Part shown: piece by piece, positions 5,279 through 11,647 of the stretch
How the letters are laid out: each line of letters opens with the position of its first letter
Numbering within the stretch: position 1 is the stretch's first letter
NCBI GenBank assembly: GCA_900321775.1
Contig: ONXE01000078.1
Location: 1-11,647, forward strand
DNA: 11,647 bases
From: an uncultured Bacteroidales bacterium
GTDB lineage: Bacteria > Bacteroidota > Bacteroidia > Bacteroidales > Paludibacteraceae
Direction of reading: 5' to 3'
The notes under the pieces: model-generated
Seen by the model: the letters and a program-made list of their open reading frames with translations, nothing else
Database searches by the model: none
What the model was told of the DNA's origin: nothing
Program-made: the position numbers and the translations under genes

Positions 5279-8167
5279 ATGAACGAATCGGATACCAGGT
5301 CATTCAAGATTGACCCTCAGCTGAAAGCTGCGGGGTGGAGCGTGACGGAAGGCTCACGCTACACCACCGAGTATTTCACCCGCGGCAAGATCAGTCAGAC
5401 GCAGATGGGGAAACCCAAGCGGGCGGACTATCTGCTAACCTACAAAGGCGTCAAACTGGGCATTGTAGAAGCCAAGAGTGACGAACTGAGCTATGCTGAG
5501 GGTGTGCCCCAAGCCAAAGAATATGCCGATATGCTGGGTATCCGATTCGCCTATGCGACCAACGGCAACGATATTTGGGAGATGGACCGCCAGACGTACA
5601 AAGAAAGGTTTGTATCGTCTTATCCGAGTCCGGAAGAACTGTGGCAGCGCACATTCGGGCAAGCCGAAGAATGGCGCGACAAGTTCAACGAGTGTCCGTA
5701 TTGTCAGGTGGGCACCAAACAGCCGCGATATTATCAGGAAATAGCTATTCGAAAAGTGTTGGAGGGCATTGCCAAAGGAGAGAAACGTATCCTCCTCACG
5801 TTGGCTACCGGCACCGGCAAAACGTTTATCGCTTTTCAGATTGCGTGGAAGCTTTTTGAGACGCGGTGGAATCTGGAGAAAACCGGCACCCGACCAAGGA
5901 TATTGTTCTTGGCAGACAGAAATGTATTGGCCAATCAGGCGATGATAGACTTTGGCGGCTTCAAAAGCGACGCGATGGTGCGCATCAAGCCTGGCAGTGT
6001 GGCCAAGAATGGAGTTGTTCCGACCAACGGCAGTATCTTTTTTACCATCTTCCAGACGTTTATGTGCGGACCCGATGACACGCCCTATTTCGGACAATAT
6101 CCTAAGGATTTCTTCGATTTGGTTATCGTGGACGAGTGCCACCGCGGCGGAGCCAAGGACGAGAGCAACTGGCGAGGCATTCTGGAGTATTTCGAGCCGG
6201 CGGTGCAACTGGGTTTGACCGCCACACCGCGAGTGGATCAGAACGTGAATACCTATACGTACTTCACGTATCACGCCTATGAATATTCCCTGAAACAGGG
6301 TATCGAGGATGGCTTCCTTACACCTTTCCGTCACATCAACATGAAGAGCAACATTGACGAGTATATGTATTCGCCAGACGATGATGTGGTGAGCGGAGAA
6401 GTGGACGAGAAACGGGTATATACCGAGGAGGATTTTTACCACGGAAACATCAAGATCCGTCAACGCGACGAAGCCCGTGTTAAAGAGATTATCGCAGGCA
6501 TCGGCGAAAACGAAAAAACGCTTGTGTTCTGCGCCAAGCAAAGCCATGCAGCAGAGGTGCGCGACATGTTCAACGCCTTCAAAAAGAAGAAAGGCTATTG
6601 CGAGCGTGTCACCGCCAACGATGGCGAGTTGGGAGAGACATTCCTGGAGGAATTCAAGAACAACGAAAAGACCATCCCCACCGTGCTGACCACTTCGCAG
6701 AAACTCTCCACGGGCATCGACGCGCTGAATGTTCGGCATATCGTACTGATGCGGCCGGTGAACTCGATGATAGAGTTCAAGCAGATTATCGGCCGAGGAA
6801 CACGCATTTACGATGGCAAGTACTTCTTCACCATCTGGGATTTCGTACAGGCTTTCAAGAAATATTCACAGCCCGATTGGGACGGCGAGCCGGTATGTCC
6901 CAAGTGCGGGAACAATCCGTGCACATGCGAGAAAAAACCGCGCGGCGGAGAGAAACCGGGCGGAACGACAGGCGGAGGGACGCCAAAAGTGTGCCCGGTA
7001 TGCCATCAGGATCCCTGCGTATGTGAGCCCAAAGAGCAATTGGAGATTCGTCTCTCGGACGGGCGCACTCGGAAGATTAAGTTTGTCAACGACGTAATGT
7101 TCTGGGGTAATGACGGCAAGCCGGTAAGTACGCAGACATTCATCGAGGAAATGTTCGGCAAGTTGCCGGAATTTTTCACTTCAAGTGAGGATTTGCACAA
7201 ACAATGGGCAGACCCTGTCAGCAGGGAGAAGTTGCTCCAAAAGATGCAAGAAGTAGGCTATAACGAAGAAGTGCTGAACAACATACGCAAGATTATTGAT
7301 GCCGAAAAGAGTGACTTGTTGGACGTGCTGGAGTTCATAGCTTATGCCACTACTCCAATTGAGAGGGCGGTTCGTGCTACGCGGACAAAAGAGTATGCAG
7401 AATCGCTTGCCGAGAAGCAGAAATCCTTTGTCGAGTTTGTCGCCAATGCCTATGTTCAATCGGGGGAAAGCGAGTTGAGCATGAACAAACTGCAGACCTT
7501 GCTCTCACTGAAGTTTGGCTCCGTTCCGGAAGGTATCGAGGCTATGGGCGGTGTGCCGACGGCCAAACAAACGTTCAAGGAATTCCAAAAGCATTTGTAC
7601 TTGCGTCCTGTCGGTGTGCGAGAACAGGTTTATAATGGAAATGGAGGCGATTCATATGATTCCGTATCGTCCTCATATTGGGAACAAGAGCCACCAACTG
7701 AGAAGCCCCGCATCATTTGTTTCCCGGATTACCAACCCGGGCGTGTTCCGTTGTACTCAGTTCGGGCTGCTTGCGGCTATTTCGAAGAAGGACAAATGCC
7801 TGAAGCGGACGAGTGGGTGGATGCTTCTGGATTAGGCTTTAAGCCTGATTCCGATCGGTATTTCGCAATTCGCGCCAGAGGCGACTCAATGGAGCCAAAG
7901 ATCCACGATGGCGATATCTGTGTCTTTGAGTGGTACCACGCGGGTACTCGCAATAACGAGATTGTCCTCACTCAACTTCAGGACTCGGACCCGGACTACA
8001 GTGGACGATATACTATCAAGCGCTACCATAGCGAAAAAGTGGCAACCGAGGAGGGCTGGCAACACACCAAAGTGGAGCTCCAGCCTCTGAACCACGCTTT
8101 CAGTCCTATAGAGCTGAATGAAGAAGGTAATTATCGCACTATCGGTATTTTGAAATGTGTTTTATAA
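5279..8167 (+). CDS. hsdR: type I restriction subunit HsdR with C-terminal S24 (LexA/UmuD-like) domain
   Basis: The ATP-driven translocase and nuclease subunit, 962 residues. The N-terminal PD-(D/E)xK nuclease shows Asp50, Glu64-Ala-Lys66 and Gln78-xxx-Tyr82. The superfamily 2 motor has Walker A GTGKT (178-182), DECH (285-288), TATP and motif VI QIIGRGTR (502-509). Two identical-pattern cysteine knuckles, CPKCGNNPCTC (540-550) and CPVCHQDPCVC (572-582), are joined by a glycine-rich linker. An EcoEI-type HsdR C-terminal region follows (about 595-795). The last 160 or so residues are extra: GDSMEP with Ser870, DGDICVFEW, and Lys914 in YTIKRY match the Ser-Lys dyad of S24 peptidases, and Cys832-Gly833 sits where UmuD has its Cys-Gly cleavage site. 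All nuclease and motor residues seem intact. Self-cleavage would release a fragment of about 130 residues; that is inference. Confidence 0.93.
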   Translation: MNESDTRSFKIDPQLKAAGWSVTEGSRYTTEYFTRGKISQTQMGKPKRADYLLTYKGVKLGIVEAKSDELSYAEGVPQAKEYADMLGIRFAYATNGNDIWEMDRQTYKERFVSSYPSPEELWQRTFGQAEEWRDKFNECPYCQVGTKQPRYYQEIAIRKVLEGIAKGEKRILLTLATGTGKTFIAFQIAWKLFETRWNLEKTGTRPRILFLADRNVLANQAMIDFGGFKSDAMVRIKPGSVAKNGVVPTNGSIFFTIFQTFMCGPDDTPYFGQYPKDFFDLVIVDECHRGGAKDESNWRGILEYFEPAVQLGLTATPRVDQNVNTYTYFTYHAYEYSLKQGIEDGFLTPFRHINMKSNIDEYMYSPDDDVVSGEVDEKRVYTEEDFYHGNIKIRQRDEARVKEIIAGIGENEKTLVFCAKQSHAAEVRDMFNAFKKKKGYCERVTANDGELGETFLEEFKNNEKTIPTVLTTSQKLSTGIDALNVRHIVLMRPVNSMIEFKQIIGRGTRIYDGKYFFTIWDFVQAFKKYSQPDWDGEPVCPKCGNNPCTCEKKPRGGEKPGGTTGGGTPKVCPVCHQDPCVCEPKEQLEIRLSDGRTRKIKFVNDVMFWGNDGKPVSTQTFIEEMFGKLPEFFTSSEDLHKQWADPVSREKLLQKMQEVGYNEEVLNNIRKIIDAEKSDLLDVLEFIAYATTPIERAVRATRTKEYAESLAEKQKSFVEFVANAYVQSGESELSMNKLQTLLSLKFGSVPEGIEAMGGVPTAKQTFKEFQKHLYLRPVGVREQVYNGNGGDSYDSVSSSYWEQEPPTEKPRIICFPDYQPGRVPLYSVRAACGYFEEGQMPEADEWVDASGLGFKPDSDRYFAIRARGDSMEPKIHDGDICVFEWYHAGTRNNEIVLTQLQDSDPDYSGRYTIKRYHSEKVATEEGWQHTKVELQPLNHAFSPIELNEEGNYRTIGILKCVL

Positions 8168-8255
8168 AGCACCTCCTCCCCTCTCAAAAGAGAGTAATAT
8201 GGAGTTGTGGCTCTCCTTAAAAAGCCGGGCAAAAAAAAGTTTTTTTTATAGTTCG

Positions 8256-8291
8256 CTTGCAGGCGTTGAGAAACGCTTGCAAGTTTTTTTT
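8256..8291 (+). terminator. intrinsic terminator after hsdR
   Basis: CTTGCAGGCGTT pairs with AACGCTTGCAAG (12 positions, one G-T pair) around a GAGA tetraloop, followed by eight T residues at 8284-8291. It closes the restriction operon 89 nt after the hsdR stop. Confidence 0.88.
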
Positions 8292-8302
8292 AGTGGGCAC
8301 AG

Positions 8303-8320
8303 GGTTAATGGTTAATGGTT
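8303..8320 (+). repeat. short 7-bp tandem repeat (GGTTAAT, 2.6 copies)
   Basis: Two and a half copies of GGTTAAT. The unit differs by one base from the GTTAATT unit repeated seven times before dut, when that repeat is read on the minus strand. It lies between the hsdR terminator and the structured region. Confidence 0.6.
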
Positions 8321-8330
8321 GGGACAGGGC

Positions 8331-8699
8331 CAAAACCTTTCTCGGGGAGGCGGGAGGGTGAACCAAGAGGAGCGAGGCGACACAACTTGCGCGAGGAGCC
8401 GATCAGGCGAGAACGCGGCAATCATCCGTGCGATAACACATAGGCGCTTCGCGCACCGCAGACTTCGCGTTCGCCACCCTCGTACACGGACCAAACCCGC
8501 CGTAAACTCTAGGTTTGTTTAAGTGTTCTTTCCTTCGCTGCGCTTCAGACGATCTGCTGCGCTGTGCGGGGGCTCCGCTATTCTATGGTCAGAACGACGC
8601 TGCCCGCTGTTCTTTCCGTTCGAAGAGCCAAGTCAAGGCTCTTCTCCATCCATACGGAACAGCCTATGGCTTGGTTCCTAGTGGGGGCCCCAGATTAAC
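8331..8699 (+). ncRNA. candidate structured noncoding RNA or dispersed structured element
   Basis: About 370 G+C-rich nucleotides with no convincing protein gene and many nested complementary segments. In the first half: AAACCT (8333-8338) with AGGTTT (8511-8516), GGCGGG (8349-8354) with CCCGCC (8496-8501), GAGGGTG (8354-8360) with CACCCTC (8475-8481), GAACGCG (8411-8417) with CGCGTTC (8466-8472), and GTGCG (8428-8432) with CGCAC (8452-8456). In the second half: a perfect 8-bp hairpin at 8622-8644 inside a 10-bp outer stem (8606-8611 plus 8616-8619 with 8654-8663). It lies between two plus-strand terminators, so a separate transcript is plausible. No clear promoter is visible, and it matches no RNA class I recognise: it lacks RNase P, tmRNA and SRP signatures. 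Confidence 0.4.
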
Positions 8700-8736
8700 G
8701 TTGTAACATTGTGGGTGCACAAGTTACAACTTTTTT
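8700..8736 (+). terminator. intrinsic terminator at the end of the structured region
   Basis: GTTGTAAC-(A)-TTGTG pairs with CACAAGTTACAAC, 13 bp with a single bulged A, around a GGTG loop. Six T residues follow at 8731-8736. The T tract exists only in the plus direction. The nearest plus-strand gene, hsdR, already has a terminator 400 nt earlier, so this one implies a second plus-strand transcript or a backup stop facing the convergent reductase gene. Confidence 0.75.
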
Positions 8737-8795
8737 GGATATGGCCAAATAAAATGCAAGAAAAGTGCAAATAAATCACAAAAAGGAGCGGCCTA

Positions 8796-9641
8796 TCAGA
8801 GATTAAATATGCCAAGGATACGTCGCAGGTAATTCGGGTCGGCAAAGTCACGGAAGCCGGTGTCGCATTGATTGAGCGGCTCAATAGCCTGCATATCCTG
8901 CTCGGATAGGGTGAAATCGAAGATGTCGAAGTTGGCCCTCATGCGCTCTTTGTGCATGGATTTGGGGATGGCCACAATGCCCCTTTGCGTGAGCCATCGG
9001 AGCGCCACTTGCGCGGGCGATTTGCCGTATTGCGCGCCGATAGTGGTCAGAACGGGATTTTTCAGCAGGTCATCGGACCCCTGCCCTATCGGGCCCCAAG
9101 CCATCATCTTCGTGCCGTAAGTCTCCATCTCGGGGATGATACCGTTCTGCTGGCAGAGGACGCAACATTGCAGCTGGTTGACCGCAGGTTTGATGTCCAC
9201 TACCCTTGCAAAATCGTAGAAGCGTCCTGCCTGGAAATTACTAACCCCAATGGCCCGCGCTGTACCGGTCCGATAGGCTTTTTCCATTGCTCTCCACGAA
9301 CCGAACACATCGCCGTAGGCCTGATGGATGAGAAGCAGGTCAACATAATCCGTTTGCAACTTGCGCAGACTCTCATCAATACTCTTGGCGGCTTTTTCTT
9401 CGCCCGCATTGGTAATCCAGATTTTGGTCACCAGGAAGATGTCTTCTCGGCGTATGCCGGACTTGGCGATGGCATCACCGACACCTTTTTCGTTATCATA
9501 GGCCTGCGCCGTATCGATGAGTCGGTATCCCACCTCGAGTGCATCGGCGGTACATCTTTCGGCCTCTTGAGGGGGCACTTTGAACAGCCCATATCCCAAA
9601 AGAGGCATCTCGACGCCATTGTTCAGTTGAATCGTGTGCAT
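8796..9641 (-). CDS. aldo/keto reductase family protein
   Basis: A cytosolic NAD(P)H-dependent oxidoreductase, 281 residues, the usual length for AKR family 5-like bacterial enzymes such as 2,5-diketo-D-gluconate reductases. The catalytic tetrad is complete: Asp43 and Tyr48 in DTAQAY, Lys73 in VTKIW and His106 in LLLIHQ. GVSNF and the nucleotide-binding IPKS near the C-terminus are present, and the first strand reads LNNGVEMPLLGYGLF. The substrate cannot be assigned. The gene follows dut by 30 nt on the same strand and is probably the last gene of that run. No minus-strand terminator is evident between it and the convergent structured region. Confidence 0.92.
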   Translation of the reverse strand: MHTIQLNNGVEMPLLGYGLFKVPPQEAERCTADALEVGYRLIDTAQAYDNEKGVGDAIAKSGIRREDIFLVTKIWITNAGEEKAAKSIDESLRKLQTDYVDLLLIHQAYGDVFGSWRAMEKAYRTGTARAIGVSNFQAGRFYDFARVVDIKPAVNQLQCCVLCQQNGIIPEMETYGTKMMAWGPIGQGSDDLLKNPVLTTIGAQYGKSPAQVALRWLTQRGIVAIPKSMHKERMRANFDIFDFTLSEQDMQAIEPLNQCDTGFRDFADPNYLRRILGIFNL

Positions 9642-9671
9642 AATGCGAAAGTAGGTAAGAAAAGAGATTGG

Positions 9672-10106
9672 TTAGTTGCGTCCGCTGTGGCCGAATCCGC
9701 CGGCGCCGCGTTCGGTTTGACTGAGTTCCGTCACTTCCACCACTTCGGGTTGCTCGTGACGCGCGATGACCATTTGTGCAATGCGCTCACCGGGTTCGAT
9801 AGTGAAGGCTTCACCGGAGAGGTTCACGAGGATGACTCCCACTTCGCCACGATAGTCGGCATCAATGGTTCCGGGCGTGTTCAGGACAGTAATACCATGC
9901 TTCATGGCAAGACCGCTGCGCGGACGTACCTGGGCCTCGTAGCCGGCAGGCAACTCCAGGAAGAGTCCGGTGGGGAAGAGTTTTCGCTCCAGCGGCTGCA
10001 GCGTGACGGGTTCGTCAATACTGGTACGCAGATCCATACCTGCTGCCTGCGCGCTCTCATATTTGGGCAGCGGATTATTCGACTTGTTTACAATCTTAAT
10101 TACCAC
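9672..10106 (-). CDS. dut: dUTP diphosphatase (dUTPase)
   Basis: Hydrolyses dUTP to dUMP and pyrophosphate, keeping uracil out of DNA and supplying dTMP synthesis; trimeric in the cytosol. All five family motifs are present: AGMDL (22-26), RPRSGLA (61-67), GTIDADYRGE (79-88) with the catalytic aspartate, GERIAQM (107-113) and the glycine-rich tail RGAGGFGH (133-140). I place the start at the GTG at 10106, giving 144 residues and an N-terminus VIKIVNKSNNPLPKY like other Bacteroidales enzymes. A TTG at 10121 would add five residues from inside the 7-bp repeat array. No ATG is available in frame before residue 24. The repeat directly upstream could affect expression. Confidence 0.93.
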   Translation of the reverse strand: MVIKIVNKSNNPLPKYESAQAAGMDLRTSIDEPVTLQPLERKLFPTGLFLELPAGYEAQVRPRSGLAMKHGITVLNTPGTIDADYRGEVGVILVNLSGEAFTIEPGERIAQMVIARHEQPEVVEVTELSQTERGAGGFGHSGRN

Positions 10107-10112
10107 AGTTTC

Positions 10113-10161
10113 AATTAACAATTAACAATTAACAATTAATAATTAACAATTAACAATTAAC
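10113..10161 (-). repeat. 7-bp tandem repeat (GTTAATT, 7 copies) before dut
   Basis: Seven uninterrupted 7-bp units, AATTAAC on the plus strand with one AATTAAT variant in the middle, ending 6 nt upstream of the dut GTG start and flanked by a T8 run at 10163-10170. It fills most of the gap between the lipid kinase gene and dut. Perfect short tandem arrays can change copy number by slippage; since the unit is not a multiple of three, any translation through it would shift frame. Confidence 0.88.
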
Positions 10162-10197
10162 ATTTTTTTTCGCCGGAGCGTGAGTAATCAACATCTT

Positions 10198-11079
10198 TTA
10201 GAATCGCTTCGGGGCAAGTACCCACAGACCGTCTTCGACTACGCGGATATGGATCTCTGTGCCCATTTCCACGGGGTCGCCGTCAATGTGGAACGGTCCG
10301 GCATTGTCGCGGAAGAGCGTCACTTCTTTGGTCTTGAGCGAAGTGACATGTATGCCCTGGTCGATGGTTTTGGTGAAGAGGCCCAATGCGAGTCCGGGAG
10401 CCAGAATCAGCGGGAAGGGGCTACAGAAGACCACATCCAGTTTGCCGTCTTGGATACTGGCTTTGGGTGCAATGACCGCAGAAGCGCCCCACTGGCTACA
10501 ATTAGCGACAGTGACGAGGAACGCCTTGCCCTCGATGTCGATGCCTTCGCCTTTCAACTTATAGTTTTCGGGCTCGTAGGTGAAGATATTCTTCACAATC
10601 TTCTCTAAATAAGTCCGGAAGCCACGCGTGCCGGCTTTCTGGAACTCCTCGCTGATAGAGGCGTCGAAGCCCGTACCGCATGTGGCAAAGAACGGATGAT
10701 CGTTGGCCAAGCCATAGTCGCAGCGGACCGGCGTCATGTTGTTCAGCGCCTCAACGGCGTTGGTAGTACGCAGGGGCGTACCCATATGGCGTGCAAAGCC
10801 GTTCCCGCTACCGATAGGAATCACTCCGAGGGCGGTGTTCGTACCCCGCAAGCCGCTGGCTACCTCGTTGACGGTTCCGTCTCCGCCGACGGCCACGACC
10901 GCATTGAATCCCAGCGCTGCGTAATGTCGGGCCAGTTCGATGCCATGGCCCTTGTATTCAGTGAACACGATGTCGGCCATCCACTGCTCCTTGTCCAACA
11001 GTTTATCGATAATCTTCGGAATGCGCCGCTTGTTCAGCGTTCCGGAGATAGGGTTGATAATAAATGCGATGTTCTTCAT
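10198..11079 (-). CDS. diacylglycerol kinase catalytic domain lipid kinase (YegS/DgkB-like)
   Basis: A 293-residue ATP-dependent lipid kinase of the DAGK_cat family; members phosphorylate diacylglycerol, sphingoid bases or related lipids at the inner membrane face. The nucleotide-binding part shows INPISGT at the start, the hallmark GGDGTVNEV (65-73) and PIGSGNGFAR (88-97). The C-terminal beta-sandwich contains DGKLDVV and a final FHIDGDPVE. There are no membrane segments. In Bacteroidales a sphingolipid substrate is possible, but the sequence does not decide it. It starts with ATG 13 nt after the glycosidase stop and is probably co-transcribed with it; dut follows 91 nt later beyond the repeat. 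Confidence 0.9.
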   Translation of the reverse strand: MKNIAFIINPISGTLNKRRIPKIIDKLLDKEQWMADIVFTEYKGHGIELARHYAALGFNAVVAVGGDGTVNEVASGLRGTNTALGVIPIGSGNGFARHMGTPLRTTNAVEALNNMTPVRCDYGLANDHPFFATCGTGFDASISEEFQKAGTRGFRTYLEKIVKNIFTYEPENYKLKGEGIDIEGKAFLVTVANCSQWGASAVIAPKASIQDGKLDVVFCSPFPLILAPGLALGLFTKTIDQGIHVTSLKTKEVTLFRDNAGPFHIDGDPVEMGTEIHIRVVEDGLWVLAPKRF

Positions 11080-11092
11080 AGAAAAATGAAAA

Positions 11093-11647
11093 TTATTTGG
11101 TTAGTCTAAAGTAATCGACGTCCATCCAACCGGCATCGTTGATAGTCTTGTTTCGGGTGCAGAATAGTCCCACTTTCGCCCCGATCCACTGCCCTTCCAC
11201 AGCCTGGAAAGTGTCTTTTTTCTCCCAACGCTTGCCATCTTTGCTCAGATAGAACGTACAGAGGGCATCCCGGTTGAAGGTAACGCGGAGGTACACCCAC
11301 TGGTCTTTCATCTCTTCGGGCACGCAGAACAGATACGACTGACGGCCACTGACAACCAGGCCCGCCTTCTCGCCTATGTCTTTTTTGTTGGGGCAGAAAC
11401 GCACTTTCGTTGTCACGGTAAATGCTTCTGCCGGGGTTTTCTGCAAGAGCATGTTCGGGATGCAGATGTCGTGTCCCTGTTTCTTCTTGTTGTCAACGAA
11501 AGCGGGAATGCTGTCGAGGTAGAATTGGCTGTACAGCCGCAAAATGCCGTTGTTGGCGTCGCAGAAATACCACGTCGGTTTCGGCTCGGAAGCCCACTGC
11601 CATTGCCAGCCCAGTTCCGTCGAATCGAACTCATCGGACTCTTGCGG
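11093..11647 (-). CDS. C-terminal part of a GH43-type glycoside hydrolase (beta-xylosidase-like), partial
   Basis: The reading frame is open from the right edge of the window to the TAA at 11093, 184 residues, so the N-terminus lies outside. The visible part resembles the concanavalin-like C-terminal domain of GH43 beta-xylosidases and arabinofuranosidases (GH43_C2): SDEFDSTELGWQWQW near the edge, then NNGILRLY, NMLLQKTPAEAFTVTTKV, EKAGLVVSGRQSYLF, and a terminal GWMDVDYFRLTK. The domain usually packs against the catalytic beta-propeller and shapes the active site. The catalytic residues are not in the window, so activity and substrate (probably plant arabinoxylan-type glycans) are inferred. 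It is the first visible gene of the minus-strand run. Confidence 0.82.
   Translation of the reverse strand, partial: PQESDEFDSTELGWQWQWASEPKPTWYFCDANNGILRLYSQFYLDSIPAFVDNKKKQGHDICIPNMLLQKTPAEAFTVTTKVRFCPNKKDIGEKAGLVVSGRQSYLFCVPEEMKDQWVYLRVTFNRDALCTFYLSKDGKRWEKKDTFQAVEGQWIGAKVGLFCTRNKTINDAGWMDVDYFRLTK

Noticed and set aside
5435..6739. 434-codon open frame antisense to hsdR
   Set aside because: It is a shadow of hsdR caused by codon composition; no motif, promoter or start context, while the plus strand has all helicase motifs.
8230..8248. A8-G-T8 run as a hsdR terminator
   Set aside because: A direct A/T palindrome without a loop is a poor terminator; the G+C-containing stem at 8256-8291 just downstream is far better.
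8319..8706. Two plus-strand open frames of 67 and 63 codons (8319-8522, 8515-8706) and a minus-strand one at 8312-8494
   Set aside because: Arginine/cysteine-rich low-information translations typical of G+C-rich structured noncoding DNA; overlapping stems explain the sequence better.
8952..10118. 388-codon plus-strand open frame across the reductase and dut genes
   Set aside because: Antisense shadow of two well-supported minus-strand genes; it spans their intergenic gap and matches no family.
10107..10121. TTG start for dut at 10121
   Set aside because: It would place the first residues inside the 7-bp repeat and lengthen the protein beyond the usual family N-terminus; GTG 10106 fits better.

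Overview
The window looks like an accessory region of a Bacteroidales chromosome (Bacteroides/Prevotella type). The evidence is promoters of the Bacteroidetes form (TTG, about 20 bp, TAnnTTTG), start codons mostly without a strong Shine-Dalgarno sequence, AT-rich spacers between genes of moderate G+C, and gene families typical of the order. The genus cannot be fixed from the sequence alone.

Layout. (1) 1-640, left flank: a 59-residue minus-strand gene (216-395) with a strong hairpin-plus-T8 terminator in its leader, and a doubtful 30-codon ORF. (2) 641-8291, a plus-strand type I restriction-modification locus: winged-helix regulator, DUF2971 protein, hsdM, hsdS, a four-helix-bundle 'suffix' protein and hsdR, closed by an intrinsic terminator. 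The regulator and the DUF2971 gene each follow a copy of the same 48-bp promoter (46/48 identical). DUF2971 and hsdM are 2 nt apart and hsdM and hsdS overlap by 4 nt. The two spacers flanking the four-helix gene are arrays of degenerate 9-bp units around ACTATAGTA. (3) 8292-8736: no convincing protein gene, but a G+C-rich, highly foldable stretch ending in its own plus-strand terminator, so a candidate structured RNA. (4) 8796-11647, a minus-strand run of ordinary genes: C-terminal part of a GH43-type glycosidase, a diacylglycerol-kinase-family lipid kinase, dUTPase (dut) and an aldo/keto reductase. A 7-bp tandem repeat lies directly before dut.

Most unusual gene. HsdR is 962 residues long. 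Its normal nuclease-helicase-C-terminal layout is followed by about 160 extra residues that read as a LexA/UmuD-type S24 self-cleaving domain: Ser870 in GDSMEP, Lys914 in YTIKRY, and a candidate Cys832-Gly833 scissile bond. With the winged-helix regulator, the duplicated promoter, DUF2971 and the four-helix protein, this suggests, as inference, a restriction system whose nuclease-translocase subunit may be switched by DNA damage or by self-cleavage.
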